From an uncultured Collinsella sp. (GTDB lineage: Bacteria; Actinomycetota; Coriobacteriia; Coriobacteriales; Coriobacteriaceae), in contig UQQL01000007.1 in assembly GCA_900543275.1 (NCBI GenBank), forward strand, positions 1 to 49,423: a DNA stretch of 49,423 nt, given 5' to 3'. The notes beneath the pieces are model-generated. The model was not told where the DNA came from. It saw nothing but the letters and a program-made list of their open reading frames with translations, and did no database searches. Shown in pieces: positions 18,424-26,961 of this stretch (position 1 is the first letter of the stretch; each line of letters starts with the position of its first letter). The translations under genes were made by a program, and so were the position numbers.

Positions 18424-19677
18424 TTAATCATTGAAGCGGGATTGGCGGCCGAAAGATAGGGCGGTGTCGCCGAACTTGTCTCGGACGGCGTCGATCGCGA
18501 CGGAGAGGTCGCGGCGGTCGCTGGATTGGGCTCCGCGGTCGTCGACTTCGCAGAACAGGTCGGTCTGGATGCCGCCCTGATGGTCAAAGTCGCTCATGCC
18601 GATGCCTGCTAAGCGAACATGCATGCCTTCCTGCCAGATGTTGTCGAGCAGTTCGAGCGCAACCGCCACAAAGATATTCTCGTCGTCGGTGGGGTGGGGA
18701 AGCCGCCGCTGCGCCGTTCGCCCACTTCCATACGAATACTTGAGCTTGAGCGTCACCGTGGCGCCTGTTAGTCCCTGACGGCGCAGGCGGCGTCCCACTG
18801 ACTCGCCCAACAGCGCAATCGCCGCTTCGATGTCCCCGCGCTCAGTCAAATCTTTCGCAAAGGTGCGTTCATTGCTCACCGATTTAACCTCGCGCTCTTC
18901 ATCGAGACTCGTGACTTCGGAGATTTCGAGTCCCAGCGCACGCTGACGCATACGTTCGCCGTTGACGCCAAAAATAGAGGCCAAGGTGGATTCCGGTGCA
19001 CGTGATAGCTCGCCGAGGGTGTAGATGCGCATGCGGCGCAGTCGCTCCTCGGCCGAGCGTCCGATGCCGCTCATGGCAGATACCGGCAACGCGGCCAAAA
19101 AGCGCTGCTCGGTTCCGGGGCGCACGATGGTCAGCCCAAACGGCTTATCCCGCTCGCTTGCGATCTTTGCGACCGTCTTGTTGCAGCCCACGCCAATGGA
19201 GCAGGTCACTCCCAGCCCTGCCACGCGGTCGCTTATACGCCGCGCAACCAGCAGCGGGTCTTCGGGCGCAAAGCGACCCGGTGTGATATCGATAAAGGCT
19301 TCGTCGATGGATACGCGCTCAACGCGCGGAGTCTCGTCGGCGAGAATCGCCATGACCTGCGCGCTCACCTCGCGGTAGCGATCAAAGTGCCCGTGCGTCC
19401 AAATGGCTTGCGGGCACAAGCGCCGCGCCTCGGCTGAGGACATGGCAGAGTGCACGCCAAAGCGACGCGCCTCATACGAACACGTGGACACGACGCCACG
19501 CGAATCGGCGTCTCCGCCCACGATGAGCGGCTTTCCGCGCCATTCGGGATGATCGAGCATCTCCACGCTCGCAAAAAACGCATCGAGGTCCATGAGGCCC
19601 ACCGCCGGACCCGTCCAGGGAGGCGGCGTGACGCCCATGGCATCCTCATAACCGTATGTATGTTCGCGTCTTTCCAT
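18424..19677 (-). CDS. dinB: DNA polymerase IV (Y family)
   Basis: 417 residues. LMDLDAFFASVE and VSIDEAFIDITPG carry the catalytic acidic residues; GIGRSAEERLRRMRIYTLGE is the helix-hairpin-helix region, followed by the little finger domain (SVSNERTFAKDL). It is an error-prone polymerase used to copy past DNA lesions. It has no beta-clamp motif that I can point to with certainty. Minus strand, convergent with rsfS and divergent from rpsP. Confidence 0.95.
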   Translation of the reverse strand: MERREHTYGYEDAMGVTPPPWTGPAVGLMDLDAFFASVEMLDHPEWRGKPLIVGGDADSRGVVSTCSYEARRFGVHSAMSSAEARRLCPQAIWTHGHFDRYREVSAQVMAILADETPRVERVSIDEAFIDITPGRFAPEDPLLVARRISDRVAGLGVTCSIGVGCNKTVAKIASERDKPFGLTIVRPGTEQRFLAALPVSAMSGIGRSAEERLRRMRIYTLGELSRAPESTLASIFGVNGERMRQRALGLEISEVTSLDEEREVKSVSNERTFAKDLTERGDIEAAIALLGESVGRRLRRQGLTGATVTLKLKYSYGSGRTAQRRLPHPTDDENIFVAVALELLDNIWQEGMHVRLAGIGMSDFDHQGGIQTDLFCEVDDRGAQSSDRRDLSVAIDAVRDKFGDTALSFGRQSRFND

Positions 19678-19793
19678 GTCATGAGTATACCGCGCAGCTC
19701 ATGTGGGGTGCGTGTATGTGCTTGCAAATCCCGAATTCTTGTCTAAGATATGGATTTGCCCTCGACTACACCGAAGAAGTTGGTCTCACGGAC

Positions 19794-19822
19794 TTCACCT
19801 GCCCGCGTCGATGGCGTATTAT
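19794..19822 (+). promoter_or_regulatory. Possible promoter for rpsP
   Basis: TTCACC (19794-19799), spacer of 17 bases, TATTAT (19817-19822), 57 bases before the rpsP start. The -35 box is weak, so this is tentative. Confidence 0.4.
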
Positions 19823-19878
19823 GTTCAACTGTTTGTTTGTAGTTGCAGCCTAAAGCTGCTTGGTTGGAGGAGTTTCCT

Positions 19879-20220
19879 TTGGCAGTCAAGATTCGCCTTG
19901 CTCGTCACGGCGCTAAGAAGCGTCCGTACTACCGTGTCGTCGTCGCCGATTCCCGCGCCCCGCGTGACGGTCGTATCATCGAGGAGGTTGGCCGCTACAA
20001 CCCGATGACCGCCCCCAAGACCATCAACCTCGACCTCGAGAAGATCGCCGACTGGCAGTCCAAGGGCGCTCAGCTCACCGACGCCGTCGCCGCTCTGGTC
20101 AAGGCCGCCAACGAGGGCGAGAAGACCGAGACCGTCGTCAAGAAGTCTAAGAAGCAGCTCGCCAAAGAGGCCGAGGCCGCTAAGGCTGCCGCTGAGGCCG
20201 CTGAGGGCGCCGAGGAGTAA
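19879..20220 (+). CDS. rpsP: 30S ribosomal protein S16
   Basis: 113 residues; AVKIRLARHGAKKRPYYRVV and DSRAPRDGRIIEEVGRYNPM are typical of S16. Start TTG 19879 with GGAGGAG at 19867-19873; the upstream in-frame TTG at 19843 has no such site. A Lys/Ala/Glu-rich tail of about 30 residues extends past the usual end. First gene of rpsP-khpA-rimM-trmD-lepB. Confidence 0.96.
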   Translation: MAVKIRLARHGAKKRPYYRVVVADSRAPRDGRIIEEVGRYNPMTAPKTINLDLEKIADWQSKGAQLTDAVAALVKAANEGEKTETVVKKSKKQLAKEAEAAKAAAEAAEGAEE

Positions 20221-20223
20221 ATC

Positions 20224-20508
20224 GTGCCTGAGGTTGACGCTGCACAGCTCGAGGGTGAGGCAATGCTCTCAGATCGCATCGCCGATCTCGTCGAATATCT
20301 CGTTGTTCAGATCGTCGACGACCCGGATTCCGTGAGCCTTGAGGTCATCGATGGTGACGACGCCTCTACGATTGAGGTTTCTGTCGCCGAGGATGACGTC
20401 GCTAAGGTCATCGGCCGTCGTGGCCGTACCATCAAGGCCATTCGCACGCTCGCCCGTGCGCTGGCCGCTCGCCTCGACACTGCTGTCGAGGTAGAGGTTC
20501 TGGGCTAG
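20224..20508 (+). CDS. khpA: KH-domain RNA-binding protein KhpA
   Basis: 94 residues if GTG 20224 is used, 81 if ATG 20263 is used; both have ribosome-binding sites, and the shorter form matches the usual KhpA length. The KH core is clear: DDVAKVIGRRGRTIKAIRTL with the GxxG loop as GRRG. KhpA binds RNA, usually with KhpB, and helps control cell growth. It lies between rpsP and rimM as in most Gram-positive bacteria. Confidence 0.93.
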   Translation: MPEVDAAQLEGEAMLSDRIADLVEYLVVQIVDDPDSVSLEVIDGDDASTIEVSVAEDDVAKVIGRRGRTIKAIRTLARALAARLDTAVEVEVLG

Positions 20509-20512
20509 GACC

Positions 20513-21034
20513 TTGAGGTCCCAGTACAAAAACATCGCCCGTGTGGTCAAGCCGCACGGAAGGAAGGGGGAGGTCCTCGCGCAGCCGCTGCGGGGACTTC
20601 CTTCTGTATTAGAGCCGGGTATGCGCGTCGCCCTGACGCCGCCGGCGCTCAAGCGCGACCGCTTTTGCACGGTCGTGTCCGTCACCGATACGGGCGATGG
20701 CGATCTGGTCTCGTTTGAGGGCATTGACGACTTGACGGCCGCCGAGGGCATCACGGGATGCTATGTGCTGGCAAATCGTGACGACTTTGAGCTCGATTCA
20801 CTCGACGCCGCCTATACCGACCTGATGGGTCGCGAGGTGGTCGACGAGCGCTTCGGTTCACTCGGCACGATCGTCGAGATCATGTCGACGCCCGCTAACG
20901 ATGTTTGGGTTGTCGAGGGCGATCGGTACGGCGAGGTACTGATTCCCGTGATCGAGCAGGTTGTGCTCGATCTTCCCGACACAGGAACAATTTCCGTCCA
21001 CGTTATGGACGGCCTGATCGATATGGACAAGTAG
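20513..21034 (+). CDS. rimM: 16S rRNA processing protein RimM
   Basis: 173 residues. The N-terminal RimM domain begins YKNIARVVKPHGRKGEVLAQ, and the C-terminal PRC barrel contains VWVVEGDRYGEVLIPVIEQV. It helps mature the 3' domain of 16S rRNA with S19. TTG start at 20513, four bases after khpA. The usual start MxxxxxvGkIvkpHG is replaced by a short basic one. Confidence 0.92.
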   Translation: MRSQYKNIARVVKPHGRKGEVLAQPLRGLPSVLEPGMRVALTPPALKRDRFCTVVSVTDTGDGDLVSFEGIDDLTAAEGITGCYVLANRDDFELDSLDAAYTDLMGREVVDERFGSLGTIVEIMSTPANDVWVVEGDRYGEVLIPVIEQVVLDLPDTGTISVHVMDGLIDMDK

Positions 21035-21044
21035 GGAGGACAAC

Positions 21045-21803
21045 ATGCTGATTGAGACCCTTTCGGTCTTTCCCGAGATGTTTGAGCCCGTCATGTCCAC
21101 ATCGATTTTGGGCCGCGCCCGCAAGGCCGGCCTTTTTGATTTTAAGGCGTATAACCTGCGCGGCTGGACGCACGACCGCCATCGTACCGTCGATGACGAG
21201 CCGTACGGCGGCGGGCAGGGCATGCTCATGAAGGTCGAGCCTATCGCCGAGGCCATCGAGGCCATTAGCGCGGAGGGCCCCAAGCCGACGGTGGTGTTCT
21301 TCACCCCGTGCGGCGAGCCCTTTACGCAGCATGTGGCCGAGCGCCTGCTCAAAAGCGAGCGCCTGCTGTTTGTGTGCAGCCGTTACGAAGGTGTCGACGA
21401 GCGTGCCTATGCGTATGCCGACGAGCGCCTGTCGATCGGCGATTACGTGCTCACGGGCGGCGAGCTGCCCGCTATGGTCGTTGCCGATGCCGTCGTACGA
21501 CTCATTCCCGGTGCCTTGGGCGACGAGATGAGCAACGTGGACGAGTCCTTCTCGACCGCCGAGGACGGTGGCCTGCTCGAGTACGCGCAGTACACCCGCC
21601 CCGCCGAGTTCAATGGTGAGGGCGTGCCTTCAGTGCTCGTGAGCGGCGACCACGCCAAGGTCGATGCCTGGCGTCGTAAGAACGCCATCGAGCGTACCTG
21701 TCGTTGGCGTCCCGATCTTATCGAGACGGCACACCTTACGCCCGAGGAGCGCGCGTACGCGCAAGAGATTCTGGACGCTTCGTTTTCACAGAGCGAGGAG
21801 TGA
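21045..21803 (+). CDS. trmD: tRNA (guanine-N1-)-methyltransferase TrmD
   Basis: 252 residues. TLSVFPEMFEPV, PYGGGQGMLMKVEPI, SRYEGVDERA and IGDYVLTGGELPAM are the SPOUT-family signatures of TrmD, including the knot that binds S-adenosylmethionine. It methylates G37 of tRNAs to prevent frameshifts. It follows rimM by ten bases with AGGGAGGA. Confidence 0.97.
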   Translation: MLIETLSVFPEMFEPVMSTSILGRARKAGLFDFKAYNLRGWTHDRHRTVDDEPYGGGQGMLMKVEPIAEAIEAISAEGPKPTVVFFTPCGEPFTQHVAERLLKSERLLFVCSRYEGVDERAYAYADERLSIGDYVLTGGELPAMVVADAVVRLIPGALGDEMSNVDESFSTAEDGGLLEYAQYTRPAEFNGEGVPSVLVSGDHAKVDAWRRKNAIERTCRWRPDLIETAHLTPEERAYAQEILDASFSQSEE

Positions 21804-21805
21804 GA

Positions 21806-22369
21806 ATGGTCCCATCGCAGCATTCTGCCCTGAGGGGCGCCTTTGAGTGGATCGTAATCGTTGCGATTGCACTCATCGCCACCTTCGTGATTCGCGCGTT
21901 TGTGGTCGAGCCCTTTGTGGTGCCCACCGGCTCCATGGAGTCCACGATCGAGATCGGCGATCAGATCCTGGCGCAGAAGGTGAGCCTTGAGCTCGGCCAG
22001 CCTGTCAAACAGGGCGATATCGTGGTGTTCCACAACCCCGATGCCACGTCTGAGCATGACGTGCTGGTAAAGCGCGTCATCGCCACGGCCGGCCAGACGG
22101 TCGACCTGCAGGACGGCAAGGTCCTCGTCGACGGCCAGGCGCTCGATGAGGACTATACGACCGGCATGAGCTGGCCGCTTTCGGTCCAGGCGCCCGCCGC
22201 CCAGGTGAGCTATCCCTACACCGTCCCTGACGACTGTGTGTGGGTAATGGGCGACAACCGTGAGAACTCAGCCGACTCTCGCTACTTTGGCCCGGTCGAC
22301 CGCTCCGATCTGATTGCCGTGGCACTTGTGCGCTACTGGCCGCTCAACCGCATCGGCGCTATCGACTAA
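21806..22369 (+). CDS. lepB: Signal peptidase I
   Basis: 187 residues, start ATG 21806 just after the trmD stop. One N-terminal transmembrane helix (WIVIVAIALIATFVIRAF) is followed by the catalytic Ser in VPTGSMEST and the catalytic Lys in LVKRVIATAGQ, then MGDNRENSADSRYFGPV. It cuts signal peptides on the outer face of the membrane and would process the secreted protein at 40916. Confidence 0.95.
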   Translation: MVPSQHSALRGAFEWIVIVAIALIATFVIRAFVVEPFVVPTGSMESTIEIGDQILAQKVSLELGQPVKQGDIVVFHNPDATSEHDVLVKRVIATAGQTVDLQDGKVLVDGQALDEDYTTGMSWPLSVQAPAAQVSYPYTVPDDCVWVMGDNRENSADSRYFGPVDRSDLIAVALVRYWPLNRIGAID

Positions 22370-22423
22370 AAACCGCTATAGTACCTAACCGTGTAATCGT
22401 TTCGACGAGGGGATATTAGAGGC

Positions 22424-23335
22424 ATGAACGCTTCACCGCTTTCCTTCCAAGACATCATCCTGCGCCTCCAGCAGTACTGGGGCGAGCAGGGCTGCGTCAT
22501 TATGCAGCCCTATGACTCCGAGGTCGGTGCCGGTACCTTCCATACCGCGACCACGCTGCGCTCGCTCGGCCCCGCCGAGTGGCGCACCTGCTATGCGCAG
22601 CCCTGCCGCCGTCCTGCCGACGGCCGCTACGGCGAGAACCCCAACCGCATGCAGCACTACTATCAGTTCCAGGTGCTCATCAAGCCCTCGCCGGTCAATG
22701 CCCAGGAGCTCTACCTGGGTTCGCTGGCCGCTATCGGCCTGGACCCCAACGACCATGACGTCCGTTTTGTCGAGGACGACTGGGAGAGCCCGACGCTCGG
22801 TGCTTGGGGCCTTGGCTGGGAGGTCTGGCTCAACGGCATGGAGGTCACGCAGTTCACGTACTTCCAGCAGGTAGGCGGCATCGAGGTCGACCCCGTGCCT
22901 GTCGAGATCACCTACGGTCTGGAGCGTATCGCCATGTACGCCCAGGGCGTTAACTCCGTCTATGACTTGGTGTGGAGCTACCTGCCCGACGGCACGCCCA
23001 TGACCTACGGCGACGTGTTCTTGGAGAACGAGCGCGAGTTCAGCGCCTACAACTTTGAGGTCGCCAACGTCGAGATGATGCGTCAGAAGTTTGACGACTA
23101 CGAGGCCGAGTGCCACTCCTGCCTGGAGCGCAAGCTGCCGCTGCCGGCATACGACTGCGTTATGAAGTGCAGCCATGCCTTCAACCTGCTCGATGCCCGC
23201 GGTGCACTGTCCGCAGTCGAGCGCGCCAACTACATCCTGCGCGTCCGCGCTGTCGCCAAAGCGTGCTGCGAGGCCTACATGGCCGAGGTCGCCGGAATCA
23301 ACGAGAATGCCGACCAGGAAGGCGAGGTGGCGTAA
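22424..23335 (+). CDS. glyQ: Glycyl-tRNA synthetase alpha subunit
   Basis: 303 residues. SFQDIILRLQQYWGEQGCVI, VGAGTFHTATTLRSLGP and FQVLIKPSPVNAQELYL are hallmark sequences of the bacterial alpha2beta2 enzyme, which charges tRNA-Gly. A TATAGT hexamer at 22376-22381 may be the -10 of its promoter. The beta subunit follows after three bases. Confidence 0.97.
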   Translation: MNASPLSFQDIILRLQQYWGEQGCVIMQPYDSEVGAGTFHTATTLRSLGPAEWRTCYAQPCRRPADGRYGENPNRMQHYYQFQVLIKPSPVNAQELYLGSLAAIGLDPNDHDVRFVEDDWESPTLGAWGLGWEVWLNGMEVTQFTYFQQVGGIEVDPVPVEITYGLERIAMYAQGVNSVYDLVWSYLPDGTPMTYGDVFLENEREFSAYNFEVANVEMMRQKFDDYEAECHSCLERKLPLPAYDCVMKCSHAFNLLDARGALSAVERANYILRVRAVAKACCEAYMAEVAGINENADQEGEVA

Positions 23336-23338
23336 GCC

Positions 23339-25435
23339 ATGGCAGACGCTAAGGATTTCCTGTTTGAGATCGGTACGGAGGAAATGCCCTCTGCACCGCT
23401 GAACAATGCCGTCAAGCAGCTTGGCACCATGATCGCCAAGGGTCTCGACGAGGCCGGTCTGGCCCACGGCGAGGTCCGCGTGATCTCGAGCCCGCGTCGT
23501 CTGGCCGCGCTCGTTGCCGATGTCGCCACCGCGACCGATGAGGTCCACGAGGTCAAGCGCGGCCCCGCGGCCAACATCGCCTTCGATGCCGACGGTAACG
23601 CCACCAAGGCCGCCCAGGGTTTCGCCCGCAAGTGCGGCGTGGCTGCCGAGGACCTGGTCCGTCGCGAGGACACCGACGGTCGCGAGTACGTCTTTGCCGA
23701 GAAGAACATTCCTTCTGCCCCGGCTACCCCGATCCTGACGGCCCTGTGCGAGAAGACCATCGCCGGCCTGCAGTGGCCCAACTACCGCTCCCAACGCTGG
23801 GGTCATGAGCATGCCACGTTCGTGCGTCCGGTCCGCTGGATCTGCTGCCTTCTGGGCGAGGATGTTGTGCCCGTGTCGTTTGCCGACGTGACGAGCGGCA
23901 ACACCACGCGCGGCCATCGCGTCCTGGGCCCCGGTGACCACGTGGTCGCCACCCCCGCCGTCTACGAGCAGGTGCTCGAGGACGCCGGCGTGCTTTCCGC
24001 CGAGCGCCGTCGCGAGGCCATCCTCGCCGGTATCGCCGAGGTCGAGGCCGCCCGTCCCGGCTGCCACGTCGATACGCCCAAGAAGGTCTTCGAGGAGGTC
24101 ATCAACCTCTGCGAGTGGCCGACGGTGCTCGTCGGCACCTTCGATGAGGAGTTCCTCAAGGTTCCGCACGAGATCATTTGCGAGTCCATGCTCACCAACC
24201 AGCGCTACTTCCCGATCTATGATGGTGAGGGCAAGCTGACGCGTGAGTTCGTGATCGTCTCGAACAGCAAGCCCGAGAACGCCGAGCGCGTGATCGACGG
24301 CAACGAGCGCGTCGTGCGCGCCCGCCTGGACGACGCCAAGTTCTTCTACGAGGAGGACCTGAAAATCTCCCTCGACGAGTTCCGTGAGCGTCTGGCCAAG
24401 GTCGCCTTCCAGGAGAAGCTCGGCAGCGTGCTCGCCAAGTCCGAGCGCATTGAGCAGCTCGCGCTTGCCATTGCCCGCGAGGCCCATCTCGGTGCTCACC
24501 TGGCCGCCGATGCCGGCCGCGCCGCGCACCTGTGCAAGGCCGACCTGGTGTCCAACGCTGTTGTCGAGTTCACGAGCCAGCAGGGTGTGATGGGCGGTTA
24601 CTACGCCAGCGCGATGGGGGAGAACGACGAGGTCGCCCACGCCATTCGCGATCACTATCGTCCCCGCTTTGCCGGCGACGAGCTGCCCGAGGGTACCGCC
24701 GGATGCATCGTGGCCTGCGCCGACAAGCTCGATACCATTGCTGGTATCTTTGCTATCGGCGAGCCTCCGACCGGCTCCTCCGACCCCTACGCGTTGCGTC
24801 GTGCCGCCATCGGCATCATTAACATCCTGCGCGATCGTCTGCCGATCGACCCCACGTCGCTCATCGACTTCGCCCTTGAGCTCTATACCGAGCAGGGCAT
24901 TGCGTTTGACGCCGCCGAGGTCGCCCAGCAGGTTCGCGACTTCTTCCACGGCCGTCTGGTGAGCATGGCCCGCGACGAGAAGATCCCGGCCGATACCGTT
25001 GCCGCCGTCTCCGCGGTGCACATTATCGCCCCGTCCGTCTTCTTCGCCCGCTGCGCCGCCCTCGACGAGGCCCGCAAGAACGACGCCGAGACCTTCGACA
25101 ACCTGGCGACCGCCTATGCCCGTGCCGCGCATATCTCCAAGCTCGAGCTGGGCACGGAGTACGACCGCAGCCTGATGGGCGAGGTCGAGCTTGCGCTTGC
25201 CGATGCCTCCGAGGCCGCTCAGACCGCCGTCGACGCCGCTCTCGCTGCCGAGGATTACCCGGCCGCGTTTGCCGCTCTGGCCGCCCTGCGCGCGCCCATC
25301 GACCGTTTCTTCGACGAGGTTATGGTCATGGACAAGGACGAGCAGCTCCGCGATAATCGCCTTAAGCTGCTCAACCGCTTCGAGGCCGTTTTCTCCGGCA
25401 TCGCCAACATCGGTGAGCTTGCCCGCAAAAAGTAA
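23339..25435 (+). CDS. glyS: Glycyl-tRNA synthetase beta subunit
   Basis: 698 residues, normal length. FLFEIGTEEMPSAPL at the N-terminus, the HD-like middle section, and NRLKLLNRFEAVFSGIANIG at the C-terminal anticodon-binding domain are typical. It recognises the tRNA, and the alpha subunit carries the catalytic site. Two-gene unit with glyQ. Confidence 0.97.
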   Translation: MADAKDFLFEIGTEEMPSAPLNNAVKQLGTMIAKGLDEAGLAHGEVRVISSPRRLAALVADVATATDEVHEVKRGPAANIAFDADGNATKAAQGFARKCGVAAEDLVRREDTDGREYVFAEKNIPSAPATPILTALCEKTIAGLQWPNYRSQRWGHEHATFVRPVRWICCLLGEDVVPVSFADVTSGNTTRGHRVLGPGDHVVATPAVYEQVLEDAGVLSAERRREAILAGIAEVEAARPGCHVDTPKKVFEEVINLCEWPTVLVGTFDEEFLKVPHEIICESMLTNQRYFPIYDGEGKLTREFVIVSNSKPENAERVIDGNERVVRARLDDAKFFYEEDLKISLDEFRERLAKVAFQEKLGSVLAKSERIEQLALAIAREAHLGAHLAADAGRAAHLCKADLVSNAVVEFTSQQGVMGGYYASAMGENDEVAHAIRDHYRPRFAGDELPEGTAGCIVACADKLDTIAGIFAIGEPPTGSSDPYALRRAAIGIINILRDRLPIDPTSLIDFALELYTEQGIAFDAAEVAQQVRDFFHGRLVSMARDEKIPADTVAAVSAVHIIAPSVFFARCAALDEARKNDAETFDNLATAYARAAHISKLELGTEYDRSLMGEVELALADASEAAQTAVDAALAAEDYPAAFAALAALRAPIDRFFDEVMVMDKDEQLRDNRLKLLNRFEAVFSGIANIGELARKK

Positions 25436-25469
25436 GCTAGCCTGCGCGTAAGCGCAAAAGGAGCCCCGC

Positions 25470-26345
25470 ATGGATTGCCCGGTCACCGCTCGTCCCACCG
25501 TTATCGTTATCTCCGACTCGCTCGGCGATACCGCTTGCGAGGTGGTGCTTGCGGCGTCCGGGCAATTTGATGAAGGGGCTTTTCGTGTATTGCGCCTGCC
25601 CAAGGTGACCTCGGTGGAGCAGGTCAAGTCGTTTGTGGGTCAGCGCGTCGATGCGGACCACCGCGACATTGCCGTGTTCCATACCATCGTCGATCCCGCA
25701 TTGCGTGCCCGCGTGCTCGACTATCTGGGCATGCTGCATATTCGCTCGGTCGACCTGATCGGCCCGACGCTTGCCGTGCTGTCGTCGCTTATCGGCGTGC
25801 CGCCCAAAGGCGTGGCCGGCGTAATCCATAAGACAGACGACCGGTACTTCCATCGCATTGAGGCCATGGAGTATTTCGTCGAGCACGATGACGGACGTGG
25901 CTGCGATGATCTTTCGGGTGCCGATATCGTGCTGCTGGGTGTGTCGCGTACATCCAAGACGCCGCTTTCGATGTATTTGGCCTACCAGGGCTACAAGGTC
26001 GCCAACGTTCCGCTGGCGCACGGTATGGAGCCGCCCAAGTCGATTTACGAGGTCGACCCGATGCGCCTATTCGGTCTGATTTCGACCGTCGATGTGATCT
26101 CCGAGATTCGCGATAGCCGTCTGGGCGATGACTATGCGCGTGCCGTCGCCGGCTCCTACGCCGCGCCCGAGAGCGTGCGCAGCGAGCTCGAGGAAGCCCG
26201 TGCGCTCATGAAGCGCCTGGGTTGCTTTGTGGTGCGCACCGACGGCAAGGCGATCGAGGAGAGCGCCTCCGAGATTATTGCTCATCTGGAGGAGATCCAA
26301 GAATCAAGGGCCCGCCGCGCCGCTCGCCGCGCGCAGCAGCAGTAA
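25470..26345 (+). CDS. PPDK/PEP synthase regulatory protein (DUF299, bifunctional kinase/phosphorylase)
   Basis: 291 residues. The family core is seen: VIVISDSLGDTACEVV at the start, GVIHKTDDRYFHRIEAMEYF, and the P-loop-like GVSRTSKTPLSMYLAYQGYK. These proteins phosphorylate a Thr beside the catalytic His of pyruvate phosphate dikinase using ADP, switching it off, and reverse this with phosphate. The likely target, ppdK, starts at 38051 on the same strand, so an island appears to have separated a regulator from its neighbour. A basic Arg/Ala/Gln tail ends the protein. Confidence 0.92.
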   Translation: MDCPVTARPTVIVISDSLGDTACEVVLAASGQFDEGAFRVLRLPKVTSVEQVKSFVGQRVDADHRDIAVFHTIVDPALRARVLDYLGMLHIRSVDLIGPTLAVLSSLIGVPPKGVAGVIHKTDDRYFHRIEAMEYFVEHDDGRGCDDLSGADIVLLGVSRTSKTPLSMYLAYQGYKVANVPLAHGMEPPKSIYEVDPMRLFGLISTVDVISEIRDSRLGDDYARAVAGSYAAPESVRSELEEARALMKRLGCFVVRTDGKAIEESASEIIAHLEEIQESRARRAARRAQQQ

Positions 26346-26350
26346 CTACT

Positions 26351-26369
26351 GAGTAGCTAATTTGGGACG
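26351..26369 (+). repeat. Left copy of an imperfect inverted repeat flanking the accessory island
   Basis: GAGTAGCTAATTTGGGACG begins five bases after the regulatory-protein stop. Its reverse complement differs by one inserted base from 37699-37718 (CGTCCCAATATTAGCTACTC). The pair brackets the whole region between the PPDK regulator and ppdK. Confidence 0.65.
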
Positions 26370-26375
26370 TGTCTC

Positions 26376-26568
26376 TATAGTATTGTCAACTCTCCTGGGA
26401 CGAGCCCGCCCTCCTCGAGTCGCTCGGGAGGCTCGGCGTTGCAGAGACGGCGAGGCCGGACGGGGATTACCTCTTCGTGATGGAGGGGAACCCCGGCGCT
26501 GGAGGGCGACGGGGAGGCGCCTCGGGTGCAGCTACACAAGGGGGCCTGTCCACGAGGTCCACGTGCGG
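26376..26568 (+). other. G+C-rich gene-like fragment of unknown origin
   Basis: A short stretch with host-like or higher G+C and codon-like third-base bias, whose plus-strand reading includes WDEPALLESLGRLGVAETAR followed by PDGDYLFVMEGNPG. There is no start codon and the frame runs into unrelated sequence, so it looks like the remnant of a gene brought in by recombination. Family not recognised. Composition changes sharply near 26568. Confidence 0.4.
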
Positions 26569-26694
26569 GAAGTCAATTAATTTACCGTTCAAAAAGGGGG
26601 CAATGTGGGAAAGGGCCAAGCCGACTATTGAAATGACGATAAAGACGAGGCATCCTGATGTATGTCGGAATATAGATAGGACAAAACGTATCAT
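26569..26694 (-). pseudogene. Truncated N-terminus of an ABC transporter permease
   Basis: On the minus strand an ATG at 26694 opens a hydrophobic stretch (LVFIVISIVGLALSHIAPFL, then NGKLIDF) that aligns by eye with the start of the intact transporter at 34996 (RLFVILMLVNFALSCVMPAL, then NGGFVDF). After about 42 codons it passes into G+C-rich non-homologous sequence. It lies downstream of the precursor-radical SAM-methyltransferase operon on the same strand, so that operon probably once had its own exporter. Confidence 0.65.
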
Positions 26695-26897
26695 CTATAT
26701 CGCTTCTATGAAACCCGATGCAAGTTCTTCTCAATCTCGAAATAGATTGAAGGCATTGAGAGGAACTTTTTACTACAAAAATCGTAGGTCTGCCACCTAG
26801 ACAGAAGAAGTGATTTTGTATGCGGAATCTTGCATTTTGAAAACCGGTGCCAACTATGAGGTGTGAGTCGGGCTCGGTAAAGCGCGGGGGAAATGAG

Positions 26898-26935
26898 ATA
26901 GGCTGCGCGTCATCAGAGAGTGGCGCGCAGCCTAT
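26898..26935 (-). terminator. Hairpin downstream of the methyltransferase gene
   Basis: A perfect 12-base inverted repeat, ATAGGCTGCGCG and CGCGCAGCCTAT, with a 14-base loop, starting 27 bases past the methyltransferase stop on the minus strand. The T tract after it (CTCATTT) is weak. It probably ends or attenuates the transcript before the broken transporter. Confidence 0.55.
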
Positions 26936-26961
26936 TGACCTGCTTTCGTATAACGGATGCT

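Noticed and set aside
22433..25627. 1064-codon open frame on the minus strand across glyQS
   Set aside because: It is antisense to two clear housekeeping genes; long antisense frames arise from the G/C-ending codon bias.
26362..26580. Small plus-strand ORFs in the left junction as real genes
   Set aside because: Arg-rich translations with no ribosome-binding site; the region reads better as a remnant.
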